From Gammaproteobacteria bacterium (GTDB taxonomy: Bacteria > Pseudomonadota > Gammaproteobacteria > Arenicellales > CAJQKF01): a stretch of 33,049 nucleotides of DNA. The stretch spans positions 1 through 33,049 of the forward strand of contig JAUIEZ010000047.1 of NCBI GenBank assembly GCA_030429665.1, in the 5' to 3' direction. The notes under the pieces are model-generated. The model searched no databases and had not been told where the DNA came from. It saw only the letters and a program-made list of their open reading frames with translations. This document shows, piece after piece, positions 7,316 through 15,163 of this stretch (positions are counted from its first letter, which is position 1; every line of letters begins with the position of its first letter). Made by a program: the position numbers and the translations under genes.

Positions 7316-8377
7316 ATGCCCTGCTGGACCTACCAGATTCACGGTTGCCGAATCGCGAGCAACGTCCCACTGCCCGGCGCGGGTAAATCGGTCCCAAGCG
7401 GGTGCCCCGATATTTCTTTCGCCTCTTTTGCCGCGACCGAAGCACGGATCGACGCCGCGGCAGCAGACCCGGAGCACTGCTATACGAGCCCCTTTCGAAT
7501 CCGTGGTCGACCGCGGGTCGTACTCTGTCGCTCCCACCGCCGACTGGAGCTTCGGGTCATCGGTTGCGGCCGGTTCGTCATCGCCGGCAAGCGAGTCGTC
7601 CTGTATCGCGAACCGGGGGCCGGCGTGGAGGATGTCGCGAACGTATTTCTCGGCTCGGTGCTGACGCTGTGGCTGGAGTGTCGTGGTATGGTCGCCCTGC
7701 ACGCCGGTGCGGTGGCTGATCGCGCGGGACGCACGGTGGCCTTCTGCGGCGCGAGCGGGGCCGGCAAGAGTACCCTGACCCAACACCTGGTCAGCGCCGG
7801 CTACGGTCTCGTGACCGACGATGTGCTCATGCTTTCATTCCGATCGGAAGGTATCTTCTGCCCGTCCGGTTCGCCGTCGATCAGACTGACGCCGGCGAGC
7901 CTGGACCACTTTCGCCGCCGTGTGAATCTCACGGCGGCGCCGGAAACCGCTCGATCCGACAAGTTCCACAGCCTCGCGCGGTCCGGTTGCTTGCCGGACA
8001 CGCGGCTTCACGCAATCTACGTGCTCGATCGAAGTCCGCGAGTTCTTTCCGCCAGAATCGTCGAACTGGCGCCCTCGGAATCACTGATGGCGTTGGTGAA
8101 GAACAGCTTTATCGCCTGCCTGTCGGAACCCCTGCAACCGCAGGCCCGACTCGCGCGGCTTAGGGATATCGTTCGCCGCGTGCCGATTCGACGACTGGAG
8201 CTTCCCGATCGTCATGCGGCGCTGGAACAGCTGCCGCCCCTTTTCGCGGCACGCGCACCGCAAACGCGTACGCGATCAGATCGAGACTACTCCAGGATTA
8301 CCGCCGAGAGACGTCGATCGTGCGACGCCGGCACGGCGAACACGGCGGACTCGATCGGGACGTTGCTCACCGAGTGA
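7316..8377 (+). CDS. HPr kinase-like lasso peptide kinase
   Basis: A 353-residue protein with the HPr kinase/phosphorylase nucleotide-binding core: LHAGAV (about 128-133), P-loop GASGAGKST (145-153) and LVTDDV (165-170). It lacks the N-terminal HPr-binding architecture of true HprK. Such stand-alone HprK-like proteins occur in some lasso clusters, where they phosphorylate a Ser side chain of the precursor (paeninodin-type tailoring). It starts 10 bases after the cyclase stop, in the same direction, so it is the third gene of the lasso run. The last about 30 residues are Arg/Ser/Thr-rich and overlap the convergent gene at 8287 by 91 bases, so the C-terminus may be a late extension. Exosortase-linked HprK-related kinases are an alternative family. 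Confidence 0.75.
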   Translation: MPCWTYQIHGCRIASNVPLPGAGKSVPSGCPDISFASFAATEARIDAAAADPEHCYTSPFRIRGRPRVVLCRSHRRLELRVIGCGRFVIAGKRVVLYREPGAGVEDVANVFLGSVLTLWLECRGMVALHAGAVADRAGRTVAFCGASGAGKSTLTQHLVSAGYGLVTDDVLMLSFRSEGIFCPSGSPSIRLTPASLDHFRRRVNLTAAPETARSDKFHSLARSGCLPDTRLHAIYVLDRSPRVLSARIVELAPSESLMALVKNSFIACLSEPLQPQARLARLRDIVRRVPIRRLELPDRHAALEQLPPLFAARAPQTRTRSDRDYSRITAERRRSCDAGTANTADSIGTLLTE

Positions 8378-9276
8378 AGCGTCAGGGTCGGCAGCGCACC
8401 GTCCTGCAGGTACTCGATGCGCACCGGCAGACCCTCGGACAGATCGATGGCGAATCTCGGCAGCCACCTGGCATACGACGCCAAGGTGCCGGCGATCTCG
8501 CGGCTGACCGCGCCGAACGCCATCAGGGTGCTCGCGTCGTCCTCGTTGTCGAGCCGCTCCCCGATGTCGACCAGGCAAAGCGTGCGCTCGCGTACCCAGT
8601 CGTCGCCGCGGGCACGAAAGACGCCCGTAGGAATGCAGCCGTCGTTTCCCCGCCCGGTTCCATCCAGGCCGCGGAACTCGATGCGAGGCGCCGGCCCGCC
8701 GCCGAATTCGCGCGATTCAATTTGACTGACCAATGCCAGCGCCTCGGCGATCTCGGCCTCATCATATCGCTCGGTTCGCTCTTCGATCGTTTCGCGAAAC
8801 GATTCGTAGCGGGCCATGTGACGCTTCGCGGCGCGCGGGGTCATCACGCGATAACCGACAGCATCGTTATCGAGCACGCGGATCGTGTCGGCGGCGGCGT
8901 CGAACCAAACCCGATGCGTGGTTCCATCGGCCGCGTCGCCCTTGAGCAGGACGCGTCCGTCGCTTACGAACACCTCGAAGCCGCCCACGAAATCATCCGC
9001 GGGCTGCGGGTTCGGCCGATAAGTGAGGACCGTGTCGGCGAGGGCCATCGGCATGGTGCTCGAGACGATCAGAAACAGGCCCGTCATCCGTATCAGAAAC
9101 CGCTGCGAAAATCGCGTGGATCCGGTCGCCCGCCCGACCGGCCGCCGAGTTTTGCCCGCGAGCACCGCGTACGCCGGTAAGGCGGCCGCGGCAATCACGG
9201 CCTCGACTTTCCATCTCGCGTAAGCAGCCACGCGGCCGTACGAAGCACCGAGCTTGCCCCGAGTGTCGTTCCTCAT
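8287..9276 (-). CDS. secreted protein of unknown function (start uncertain)
   Basis: A probable exported protein without a domain I recognise. The best signal peptide is internal: from Met64 (ATG at 9087) the sequence MTGLFLIVSSTMPMALA runs to a cleavage site before DTVLTYRP. Translation may therefore start at 9087 (266 aa) rather than 9276 (329 aa). The upstream 63 codons are open and have codon-like composition, but neither ATG has a strong ribosome-binding site. The mature part is acidic and contains repeated Asp/Glu-rich segments and two cysteines (GCIPTG and TLCLVD). Its C-terminus overlaps the kinase gene by 91 bases in convergent orientation, so it is not part of the lasso operon. Confidence 0.6.
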   Translation of the reverse strand: MRNDTRGKLGASYGRVAAYARWKVEAVIAAAALPAYAVLAGKTRRPVGRATGSTRFSQRFLIRMTGLFLIVSSTMPMALADTVLTYRPNPQPADDFVGGFEVFVSDGRVLLKGDAADGTTHRVWFDAAADTIRVLDNDAVGYRVMTPRAAKRHMARYESFRETIEERTERYDEAEIAEALALVSQIESREFGGGPAPRIEFRGLDGTGRGNDGCIPTGVFRARGDDWVRERTLCLVDIGERLDNEDDASTLMAFGAVSREIAGTLASYARWLPRFAIDLSEGLPVRIEYLQDGALPTLTLHSVSNVPIESAVFAVPASHDRRLSAVILE

Positions 9277-9348
9277 GAAATTCGGTATCCCTGTTCCACC
9301 GCTGGTGCGCCAGCCGATCGAACTCGATCGCGGTGCCCGCGGACCCGG

Positions 9349-10086
9349 TTAGTATTGGTCGGGCAGCTTCCGGTTTATGACGATGCAGCCTTTTCTCGTG
9401 GAAATGTAGTTGCCGACGGTGAGGTCCTTCAGAATTCGGCTCACCATGACCCGGGACGATCCGACCAGGTCGGCGAGATTCTGGTGCGTCAGACGCTCCC
9501 TTATGACGAGTTTGTCGCCCTCTGGCTCGGCCATTTCCATCATCACTGCCACCAGGCGCCTGTAGACGGTGCTGAAGGCAAGACGCTTGACGCTGTCGAT
9601 GGTGGACCGGAACCGCTTGGTGATGCCCTTGATCAACGACAGCGCCACGTCGGGATTGTGATGAATGACCTGCGTCAGCGCCTCGCGGGAAATAAGCAGG
9701 AAGCAGGAATCTTCGAGAGTCTTCACGGAGGCGGTCCGTGGCTCGAGGTCGAGCAGGGAGATCTCGCCGATATAGCTGCCCTCGCCCTCGATGGACAGTG
9801 AGACTTCCTTGGGTTTGTCGAAACCGTCGTCGTCCCCCGTCAGAAACACCCGCACCTTGCCCGACAGCACGATGTACAAACCGGTCGTACGTTCACCCTG
9901 CTCGATGATCAGCGTGTTTTTCGGGAATCGAACGAACTCGGCCCTGTCGATAAACAGCTTGAGTTCGTCACGGGTGAGGGCGGACAGCACGGGAACCGAT
10001 CCGAGCTGCCGGATAAGTTTTTCCTGGTCGTGTTCCATCTTGCGGTAGTCGTCGTCCCTTGCCGGTGGCGTCCTGCTTGCCAACAT
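9349..10086 (-). CDS. Crp/Fnr-family transcriptional regulator
   Basis: A 245-residue regulator with a cyclic-nucleotide-binding-type beta barrel (about 25-150, including LSGKVRVFLTG and GEGSYIGEISLLD) and a C-terminal winged helix-turn-helix, LTHQNLADLVGSSRVMVSRI. It lacks the N-terminal cysteine cluster of FNR, so it is not an iron-sulfur oxygen sensor. The effector-binding GEISLLD segment keeps the Gly-Glu of cAMP-type pockets but lacks the typical R-S/T-A arrangement, so the ligand is unknown. The ATG at 10086 follows GGAGG with 6-base spacing. It is divergent from the succinate dehydrogenase operon across a 415-base gap and could regulate it, but I found no clear TGTGA-N6-TCACA site there. 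Confidence 0.88.
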   Translation of the reverse strand: MLASRTPPARDDDYRKMEHDQEKLIRQLGSVPVLSALTRDELKLFIDRAEFVRFPKNTLIIEQGERTTGLYIVLSGKVRVFLTGDDDGFDKPKEVSLSIEGEGSYIGEISLLDLEPRTASVKTLEDSCFLLISREALTQVIHHNPDVALSLIKGITKRFRSTIDSVKRLAFSTVYRRLVAVMMEMAEPEGDKLVIRERLTHQNLADLVGSSRVMVSRILKDLTVGNYISTRKGCIVINRKLPDQY

Positions 10087-10501
10087 GCTGATCCTCCGGA
10101 ACGTTCCAATATTATCACGGACGCATCACGCCTATGACCGGGCCATGCCGCGAAAAGATCCCACCGCATCGGACACTGCGGTCGGACTATCCACGCAATG
10201 ACGAAACTGGCCCTGACCGAACGCACGTCCAATCGGGCAGGGGGCCGCTTGGCGACCCCCGCCCTCAATCCATTTTGTTTGATTTTGAGGCTGTCCCTAT
10301 ATAATACCGGGCTCTTGCCCGAGGGCCCCAATGCTTCCACCACCGAACCGCTTGTAACCCGACTCGCATTCTAGTGAGCCGCTCGTGGCGTCACAACGTA
10401 AATAATTACCAAACAATGGAAACTGTCTCGCCGTGCCCAATCTCCGCGCCCCGTCAGCCTTGTGACGGGACGGTTCGGCCAACCGACGCGATGTGCCCGG
10501 G
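10087..10501. other. divergent intergenic region without genes
   Basis: No credible coding frame. It lies between the Crp/Fnr gene (minus) and the sdh operon (plus). The 10265-10320 portion is AT-rich and contains a TATAAT box; 10240-10262 is G/C-tract rich (a GGGGG...CCCCC repeat) with no T-run. No tRNA or known RNA element is visible. Confidence 0.6.
10278..10305 (+). promoter_or_regulatory. putative sigma-70 promoter for the sdh operon
   Basis: A perfect -10 hexamer TATAAT at 10300-10305 has TTTGAT 16 bases upstream (10278-10283) in a locally AT-rich stretch. A small perfect inverted repeat, CGGGC-TCTT-GCCCG at 10308-10321, falls at the expected transcription start. The predicted leader to the sdhB start is about 190 bases. 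Strand choice follows the better -10 match. Confidence 0.5.
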
Positions 10502-11242
10502 ATGCCGAACATGACGAAGCCCGCGGCCCCGACACTGGACGTGCGGATCTGGCGCGGCGCAACGGATGGCGCATTTCAGCATTTTCGCGTGCCGGCGCGG
10601 GAGAACCAGACGGTGCTCGACGTGGTCACGGAGGTGCAGCGACATCATGACCCGACCCTGTCCTACCGCTTCGCGTGCCGGGTCGGCGTCTGCGGATCGT
10701 GCGCGATGACCGTCAACGGGCGGCCCCGATGGACCTGCCGGACACACGTCAACAAGGTGGCCGGCGACGGAACGCTGACCATCGAGCCGCTGCGCCACCT
10801 TCCTCGCATCAAGGATCTCGCCTGCGACATGACGCCGTTTTTCGAGAAATGGCAACGCGCGGGGGGCGTGTTCTCGCCAACGGTATCTCGCGACGATCCT
10901 GTCAGTTCGGTAACGCCCGACGACCCCGGGCGACGCGCCGCCGACGCCGCCATCGAGTGCATCAATTGCGCCGTGTGCTACAGCGCCTGTGACGTGGTGG
11001 GCTGGAACGACGATTATCTCGGGCCGGCCGCGCTCAACCGGGCGTGGTCGCTGTACAACGACGAGCGCCACGGCGATCGCGCGGGCGTACTGCGGCGGGT
11101 CAGCGAAGCGGGCGGATGCGCGTCCTGCCACACGCAGGGTCGCTGCACCGACGCCTGCCCGGTGGAACTTGGTCCCACACGCAGCATCGCGGGACTGAAG
11201 CGCGCCTCGCTGCTTGCCTTCTTCGGACTCGACGGGCACTAG
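10502..11242 (+). CDS. sdhB: succinate dehydrogenase/fumarate reductase iron-sulfur subunit
   Basis: A 246-residue iron-sulfur subunit that carries electrons from the flavoprotein to membrane quinone. The N-terminal ferredoxin domain has CRVGVCGSC plus a later Cys (WTC) for the [2Fe-2S] cluster. The C-terminal domain has CINCAVCYSAC and GGCASCHTQGRCTDACP for the [4Fe-4S] and [3Fe-4S] clusters. Two in-frame starts are possible, ATG 10502 and ATG 10511; neither has a strong ribosome-binding site. It is the first gene of a B-C-D-A operon: the next start codon directly follows its TAG. The succinate versus fumarate direction cannot be read from sequence; context with icd and aerobic-type genes favours succinate oxidation. 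Confidence 0.9.
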   Translation: MPNMTKPAAPTLDVRIWRGATDGAFQHFRVPARENQTVLDVVTEVQRHHDPTLSYRFACRVGVCGSCAMTVNGRPRWTCRTHVNKVAGDGTLTIEPLRHLPRIKDLACDMTPFFEKWQRAGGVFSPTVSRDDPVSSVTPDDPGRRAADAAIECINCAVCYSACDVVGWNDDYLGPAALNRAWSLYNDERHGDRAGVLRRVSEAGGCASCHTQGRCTDACPVELGPTRSIAGLKRASLLAFFGLDGH

Positions 11243-11572
11243 ATGGAAAGGATGCTGTTCGTGCTGCAACGCGTCACCGCCGTCCTGCTGGCGGGGATGG
11301 TCGTCGTACACATCGCGGTCATACTGTACGCGAGCGCCGGATCGCTGAGCGTTGCCGAAATCCTGGGACGAACGCGCGGCAACGTTGCCTTCGCGGCGTT
11401 CTACGGCCTGTTCGTTGCAGCGGCCGCGGTGCACGCCCCCATCGGCCTGCGCAACGTGCTGCACGAATGGACCCCTCTGCCGCGCGTCGCGGTGGACATC
11501 GCCATGGCGGCTTTCGCCGCGACGCTGGTTTGGTTGGGCGGCGCGGCGGTTCACGCGGTGTTTACCGCATGA
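11243..11572 (+). CDS. sdhC: succinate dehydrogenase/fumarate reductase membrane anchor subunit 1
   Basis: A 109-residue membrane protein with three hydrophobic helices (about 5-32, 47-72 and 80-106), matching the size of a cytochrome b-type SDH anchor subunit. Histidines sit in helix 1 (VVVHIAV) and helix 2 (AAVHAPIGLRNVLHEW) as possible haem ligands, and QRVTAV resembles the quinone-site entry of SdhC/SdhD proteins. The start codon follows the sdhB stop with no gap, and its end overlaps the next gene (ATGA), so the operon is translationally coupled. Which of the two anchors corresponds to SdhC or SdhD is arbitrary. Confidence 0.75.
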   Translation: MERMLFVLQRVTAVLLAGMVVVHIAVILYASAGSLSVAEILGRTRGNVAFAAFYGLFVAAAAVHAPIGLRNVLHEWTPLPRVAVDIAMAAFAATLVWLGGAAVHAVFTA

Positions 11573-11919
11573 ACGAGGCACGTCGCGCAACGCGCAGTCC
11601 GATCGCGTTTTTCGTCCACCGGCTTTCGGGGATCGCGCTGGCATTGTTCCTGCCCGCGCACTTTTACGTGTTGTCGTTGTCGCTGACCAACCCGGCGCTG
11701 CTCGACTCATTCCTCGCCTTCACCGCGCTCCCGCCGGTGAAGGCGGCCGAGACCGCGCTCGTCGCCCTGCTCGCCGTTCACCTCGCCTTCGGCGTTCGTC
11801 TCCTGGTCTTGGAACTCCTGCCATGGCGTGACCCGCGCAACCTGCGAACGATGCTGGTCGACGGCGGAATCGCCTTCGGCGCGCTGATCGCCGCGGCATT
11901 CTTCTGGGTGGCGCTATGA
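11569..11919 (+). CDS. sdhD: succinate dehydrogenase/fumarate reductase membrane anchor subunit 2
   Basis: A 116-residue membrane protein with three predicted helices (about 12-38, 50-78 and 92-115). The N-terminal helix contains the familiar HRLSGIALALFLPAHFYVL pattern, with Arg-Ser-Gly near the quinone site and a His that can bind haem b. The ATG at 11569 overlaps the stop of the preceding anchor gene by four bases (ATGA). Its own TGA (11917-11919) overlaps the start of the flavoprotein gene in the same way. It acts in the inner membrane as part of the SDH/FRD complex. Confidence 0.78.
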   Translation: MNEARRATRSPIAFFVHRLSGIALALFLPAHFYVLSLSLTNPALLDSFLAFTALPPVKAAETALVALLAVHLAFGVRLLVLELLPWRDPRNLRTMLVDGGIAFGALIAAAFFWVAL

Positions 11920-13667
11920 ACGGGAGAATCGAGTGCGTCGATACCGACATCCTGATCCTCGGCGCCGGCGGCGCCGGGTTGTTCGCGGCGCTGCACGCGA
12001 TCAAGGCGAACCCCGATCTCGACGTTACCGTGGCCAGCAAGGGCCTGCTCGGCAAGAGTGGCTGCACGCGGATGGTGCAGGGCGGCTACAACGTGGCGCT
12101 GGCCGTCGGGGACTCGGTCGAGCGTCATTTCATGGACACCATCGAAGGCGGCAAGTGGCTGCCCCGCCAGGACCTGGCGTGGACCCTGTGCGAAACCGCG
12201 GTGGAACGGGTGCGCGAACTGGAGAACGAGGTCGGGTGCTTCTTCGACCGCAATCCCGACGGCACGTTGCACCAGAAGGCGTTTGCAGGCCAGACCTTCG
12301 ACCGCACCGTTCACAAGGGCGACCTGACCGGCATCGAGATCATCAACCGGCTCATGGAGCAGGTATGGTCGCGTAACGTGCGTCGCCTCGAGGAGCACCG
12401 TGCGCTGGCCCTGGTGCCCGCCGCCGACGGCTCGGCAATCGCCGGCGCGCTGATGATCGACGTGCGCAGCGGCGGCTATCGTCTCGTACGCGCCCGCGCG
12501 GTTCTGCTCGCCACCGGCGCGGGGCCCACCATGTACCGCTACCACACGCCGAGCGGCGACAAGACTTGCGACGGACTCGACATGGCCCTGCGCCTGGGAT
12601 TGACGTTGCGCGACATGGAGATGGTGCAGTTTCACCCCACCGGCCTGCTCGGCGGACCCGACACGCGCATGACGGGCACAGTGCTCGAAGAGGGCCTGCG
12701 CGGCGCCGGCGGCTACCTGCTCAACGGCGACGGCCGGCGCTTCATGCACGACTACGACGAGCGCGGCGAACGCGCCACGCGCGACATCGTCAGCCGGGCG
12801 ATCTACGCGGAGATGCGCGCCGGCCGCACCACGTCCATGGGCGGTGTCTATATCGAGATGAAGCACCTGGGAGCCGAGCGCGTCGCGCGCACCTTTCCCG
12901 GCATGGTGAAGCGCTGCGCCGACTGCGGATTCGACCTTGCCGGCGGGCGCGTCGAGGTGGTCCCCACCGCTCACTACATGATGGGCGGCGTGGAGTTCGA
13001 GCCTGACGGCAGCACCTCGATACCAGGATTGTTCGCTGCCGGAGAGGATTGCGGCGGGGTCCACGGCGCCAATCGCCTGGGCGGCAACGGCGTGGCCAAC
13101 TCCACCGTTTTCGGCGCGATCGCCGGTGACACCATGGCGATCTGGGTACGCGCGACAACGGGTTTGCCGGCACCGGACGAGCGCTGCATCGAGGCCGCGG
13201 TATCGCGTGCCGAGCGGCCCTTTTCCCGACCGCCGGGCGACCTCCACGGCCTGCGCGAGCGACTCGCGGACGTCATGTGGGACGACGCCGGCATCATCCG
13301 CGAGAGCGCGGGACTGGCGCGCGCCTCGGACGCCCTGGACGAGTTGTCGGCGGCCGTCGACGACACCGGCGTGGCCGACGGCGACCGGCGCTTCAACCTG
13401 ACCTGGCACGACTGGCTCAACCTGCGCAGCCTGTTGTCGATCAGCCGGGTGATCACGGCGGCGGCGGCGGCCCGCGAGGACTCGCGCGGCGCGCATTTTC
13501 GAGAGGATTTCCCGCACACCCGCGACCTGGCCAACAGCACCTACACACGCGCGCGCCTCTCGGGCGAGGATTGCACCATCACCATGGAACCGGTGAAATT
13601 CGACATCGTCGCGCCGGGCGAATCGCTGCTGGACGGGGAGGGGCGGCCGCGCGGTTCGCGCGCATGA
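11916..13667 (+). CDS. sdhA: succinate dehydrogenase/fumarate reductase flavoprotein subunit
   Basis: A 583-residue FAD subunit that interconverts succinate and fumarate. It has the dinucleotide fold ILGAGGAGLFAALHA near residue 15, the substrate motif MVQFHPTGLLG, EEGLRGAGGYL, the HYMMGGVEFEPDG segment and GLFAAGEDCGGVHGANRLGG before the capping C-terminal domain. At the position of the covalent-FAD histidine of E. coli SdhA (SHTVSAQGG) this protein reads GCTRMVQGG, so Cys replaces His and 8-alpha-histidyl flavin cannot form. The FAD is then probably non-covalent or differently attached. It is the last gene of the operon, overlapping the anchor gene by ATGA, unlike the usual C-D-A-B order. 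L-aspartate oxidase is excluded by the operon. Confidence 0.88.
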   Translation: MNGRIECVDTDILILGAGGAGLFAALHAIKANPDLDVTVASKGLLGKSGCTRMVQGGYNVALAVGDSVERHFMDTIEGGKWLPRQDLAWTLCETAVERVRELENEVGCFFDRNPDGTLHQKAFAGQTFDRTVHKGDLTGIEIINRLMEQVWSRNVRRLEEHRALALVPAADGSAIAGALMIDVRSGGYRLVRARAVLLATGAGPTMYRYHTPSGDKTCDGLDMALRLGLTLRDMEMVQFHPTGLLGGPDTRMTGTVLEEGLRGAGGYLLNGDGRRFMHDYDERGERATRDIVSRAIYAEMRAGRTTSMGGVYIEMKHLGAERVARTFPGMVKRCADCGFDLAGGRVEVVPTAHYMMGGVEFEPDGSTSIPGLFAAGEDCGGVHGANRLGGNGVANSTVFGAIAGDTMAIWVRATTGLPAPDERCIEAAVSRAERPFSRPPGDLHGLRERLADVMWDDAGIIRESAGLARASDALDELSAAVDDTGVADGDRRFNLTWHDWLNLRSLLSISRVITAAAAAREDSRGAHFREDFPHTRDLANSTYTRARLSGEDCTITMEPVKFDIVAPGESLLDGEGRPRGSRA

Positions 13668-13682
13668 CCGGCGCGCGCGCCG

Positions 13683-14603
13683 CTAGCCGATGTCCCGTTC
13701 CACCAACGCCTTGTACAGTTCCCGGATGCGCACGGTCACGGGACCGGGCACCCGCGGCAGGTCGCGCCCGTCGATCACGGCCACCGGCGTCTGTGCGCCG
13801 AAGGTACCGGTGAGGAACGCCTCCTCGGCGCCGTAGGCATCGACCAGCGAGAAGTTGCGCTCGAACACCGCGATGCCGTTGTCCCGGCACAGGTCGATCA
13901 CCTTCGCCCGGGTGATGCCGTTCATGCAGTAGTCGCCGGTCGAAGTCCACACCTCGCCGCGGCGCACGATGAAGAAGTTGCAGGAGTTGGTGGTGTTGAC
14001 GAACCCGTGAGGATCCAGCATCAACGCCTCGTCGGCGCCGGCCTTCTGCGCGTGGATGCCCGCCAGCACGCAGTTGAGCTTGGAATGGGAATTGAGCTTG
14101 GGATCCTGGGTTAGCGGCAGCCCGCGGTGAATCGGCACCGTGTGCAGCCGTACGCCCCGTCCGGCGACCGCCGCGTCGGGCGTGGAGTGCTCCATGATGA
14201 TGACGACGGTCGGCCCGCCACGCGACAACCTGGGATCCTGGAACGGCCGCGTCTTGGCGCCGCGCGTCACCATCAGCCGGGCATGGACATGGTCGGTCAT
14301 GCCATTGGCGGCGGCGGTGTCGTCCAGGGCGGCCCGGATGGCGGCGGCGTCCATGCCGATGTCGAGGTCGATGGCCCGCGCCGCCTCGAACAACCTTTGC
14401 AAATGCTCGTCAATGAAGGCCCAGCGGCCGCGATACAGGCGAATACCCTCCCACACGCCGTCGCCCAGCAGGAATCCCGAGTCGTAGACCGACACCATCG
14501 CCTCGGCGCGGGGTACGATGCGGCCGTTGACGTAGATTTTTATCGACTCGTTTCGCGGATCGCTCTCGGCGTCGTGGGTGGAGCGCGACTCGGGCTCGTT
14601 CAT
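13683..14603 (-). CDS. class IV (branched-chain/D-amino acid type) aminotransferase
   Basis: A 306-residue PLP enzyme of fold type IV, the family of IlvE, D-amino acid transaminase and aminodeoxychorismate lyase. Visible family features are VYDSGFLLGDGVWEGIRLY (about 39-57), a PLP-lysine region DPKLNSHSKLN (Lys169 or Lys175), EALMLDPHGFVNTTNSCNFF and GITRAKVIDLC. Length and motifs fit an amino acid transaminase better than a lyase. I chose ATG 14603 because homology begins at the IKIYVNGRIV strand soon after; the open frame extends much further upstream as a shadow of the opposite gene. No strong ribosome-binding site is visible. It converges with sdhA 15 bases away. The amino donor is not assignable. 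Confidence 0.82.
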   Translation of the reverse strand: MNEPESRSTHDAESDPRNESIKIYVNGRIVPRAEAMVSVYDSGFLLGDGVWEGIRLYRGRWAFIDEHLQRLFEAARAIDLDIGMDAAAIRAALDDTAAANGMTDHVHARLMVTRGAKTRPFQDPRLSRGGPTVVIIMEHSTPDAAVAGRGVRLHTVPIHRGLPLTQDPKLNSHSKLNCVLAGIHAQKAGADEALMLDPHGFVNTTNSCNFFIVRRGEVWTSTGDYCMNGITRAKVIDLCRDNGIAVFERNFSLVDAYGAEEAFLTGTFGAQTPVAVIDGRDLPRVPGPVTVRIRELYKALVERDIG

Positions 14604-14680
14604 GGCTTGCGGAATTCGTGGATCGAAGGGGAGCGTCGATGATATCGTATTCGCCAACCCGCCGAGGGGCCGACAGGAAC

Positions 14681-15157
14681 ATGAACCACGGAGCATTTTC
14701 ACGTGCATCGACGCGGCCGCGAATTTCCGTCGTCGCCATCCTCGCGGCCATGCTGCTCGGCGGCTGCGCCGTGAGCGTGCCGAACGACATCGGCGTCCGG
14801 GACGGCGTTCTCGCGCCGTGTCCCGATTCGCCGAACTGCGTCTGCAGCGAGCGCGGCGAGCGCAACGCTCCCATCGACCCGCTGGCGTTCGACGACGATC
14901 CGGCCGGCGCCTTCGATCGCGCGGCAACGGCGGTGGCGGCGATCGGCGGCGAGATCATCGAGCGGCGGGGCGATTACCTGCACGCCACGTTCACCACGCG
15001 CTTCCTGCGCTTCGTCGACGATCTGGAACTGCGCCTCGACGCGGCCGGCGGCGTCATCCACGTCCGCTCGTCCTCGCGCGTCGGCTACTACGATTTCAAC
15101 GTCAACCAAAAACGCGCGGCACGGCTTCGCGACGCGTACGCCGACGCCAGCCGCTAG
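14681..15157 (+). CDS. DUF1499-family lipoprotein
   Basis: A 158-residue predicted lipoprotein. The start MNHGAFSRASTRPR is followed by a hydrophobic segment and lipobox LLGGC (Cys about residue 29). I chose ATG 14681, which has CAGGA just upstream and gives a proper signal peptide, over ATG 14618. The mature part has APCPDSPNCVCSE near its start and HVRSSSRVGYYDFNVNQKR near the end, both typical of DUF1499 proteins, whose function is unknown. It probably sits in the envelope. It is divergent from the aminotransferase and converges with the DUF302 gene, with only six bases between their stops. Confidence 0.82.
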   Translation: MNHGAFSRASTRPRISVVAILAAMLLGGCAVSVPNDIGVRDGVLAPCPDSPNCVCSERGERNAPIDPLAFDDDPAGAFDRAATAVAAIGGEIIERRGDYLHATFTTRFLRFVDDLELRLDAAGGVIHVRSSSRVGYYDFNVNQKRAARLRDAYADASR

Positions 15158-15163
15158 CGCCCG

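Noticed and set aside
5590..8377. Exosortase/PEP-CTERM associated amidotransferase plus HprK-related kinase
   Set aside because: No exosortase, no PEP-CTERM motif and no polysaccharide genes nearby; the precursor has the lasso leader pattern.
9349..10086. FNR-type oxygen sensor
   Set aside because: The N-terminal cysteine cluster needed for the [4Fe-4S] centre is absent.
10240..10262. Rho-independent terminator (GGGGG...CCCCC)
   Set aside because: No U-tract follows in either direction and the stem is imperfect.
11916..13667. L-aspartate oxidase (nadB)
   Set aside because: It sits in an operon with an SDH/FRD iron-sulfur subunit and two membrane anchors.
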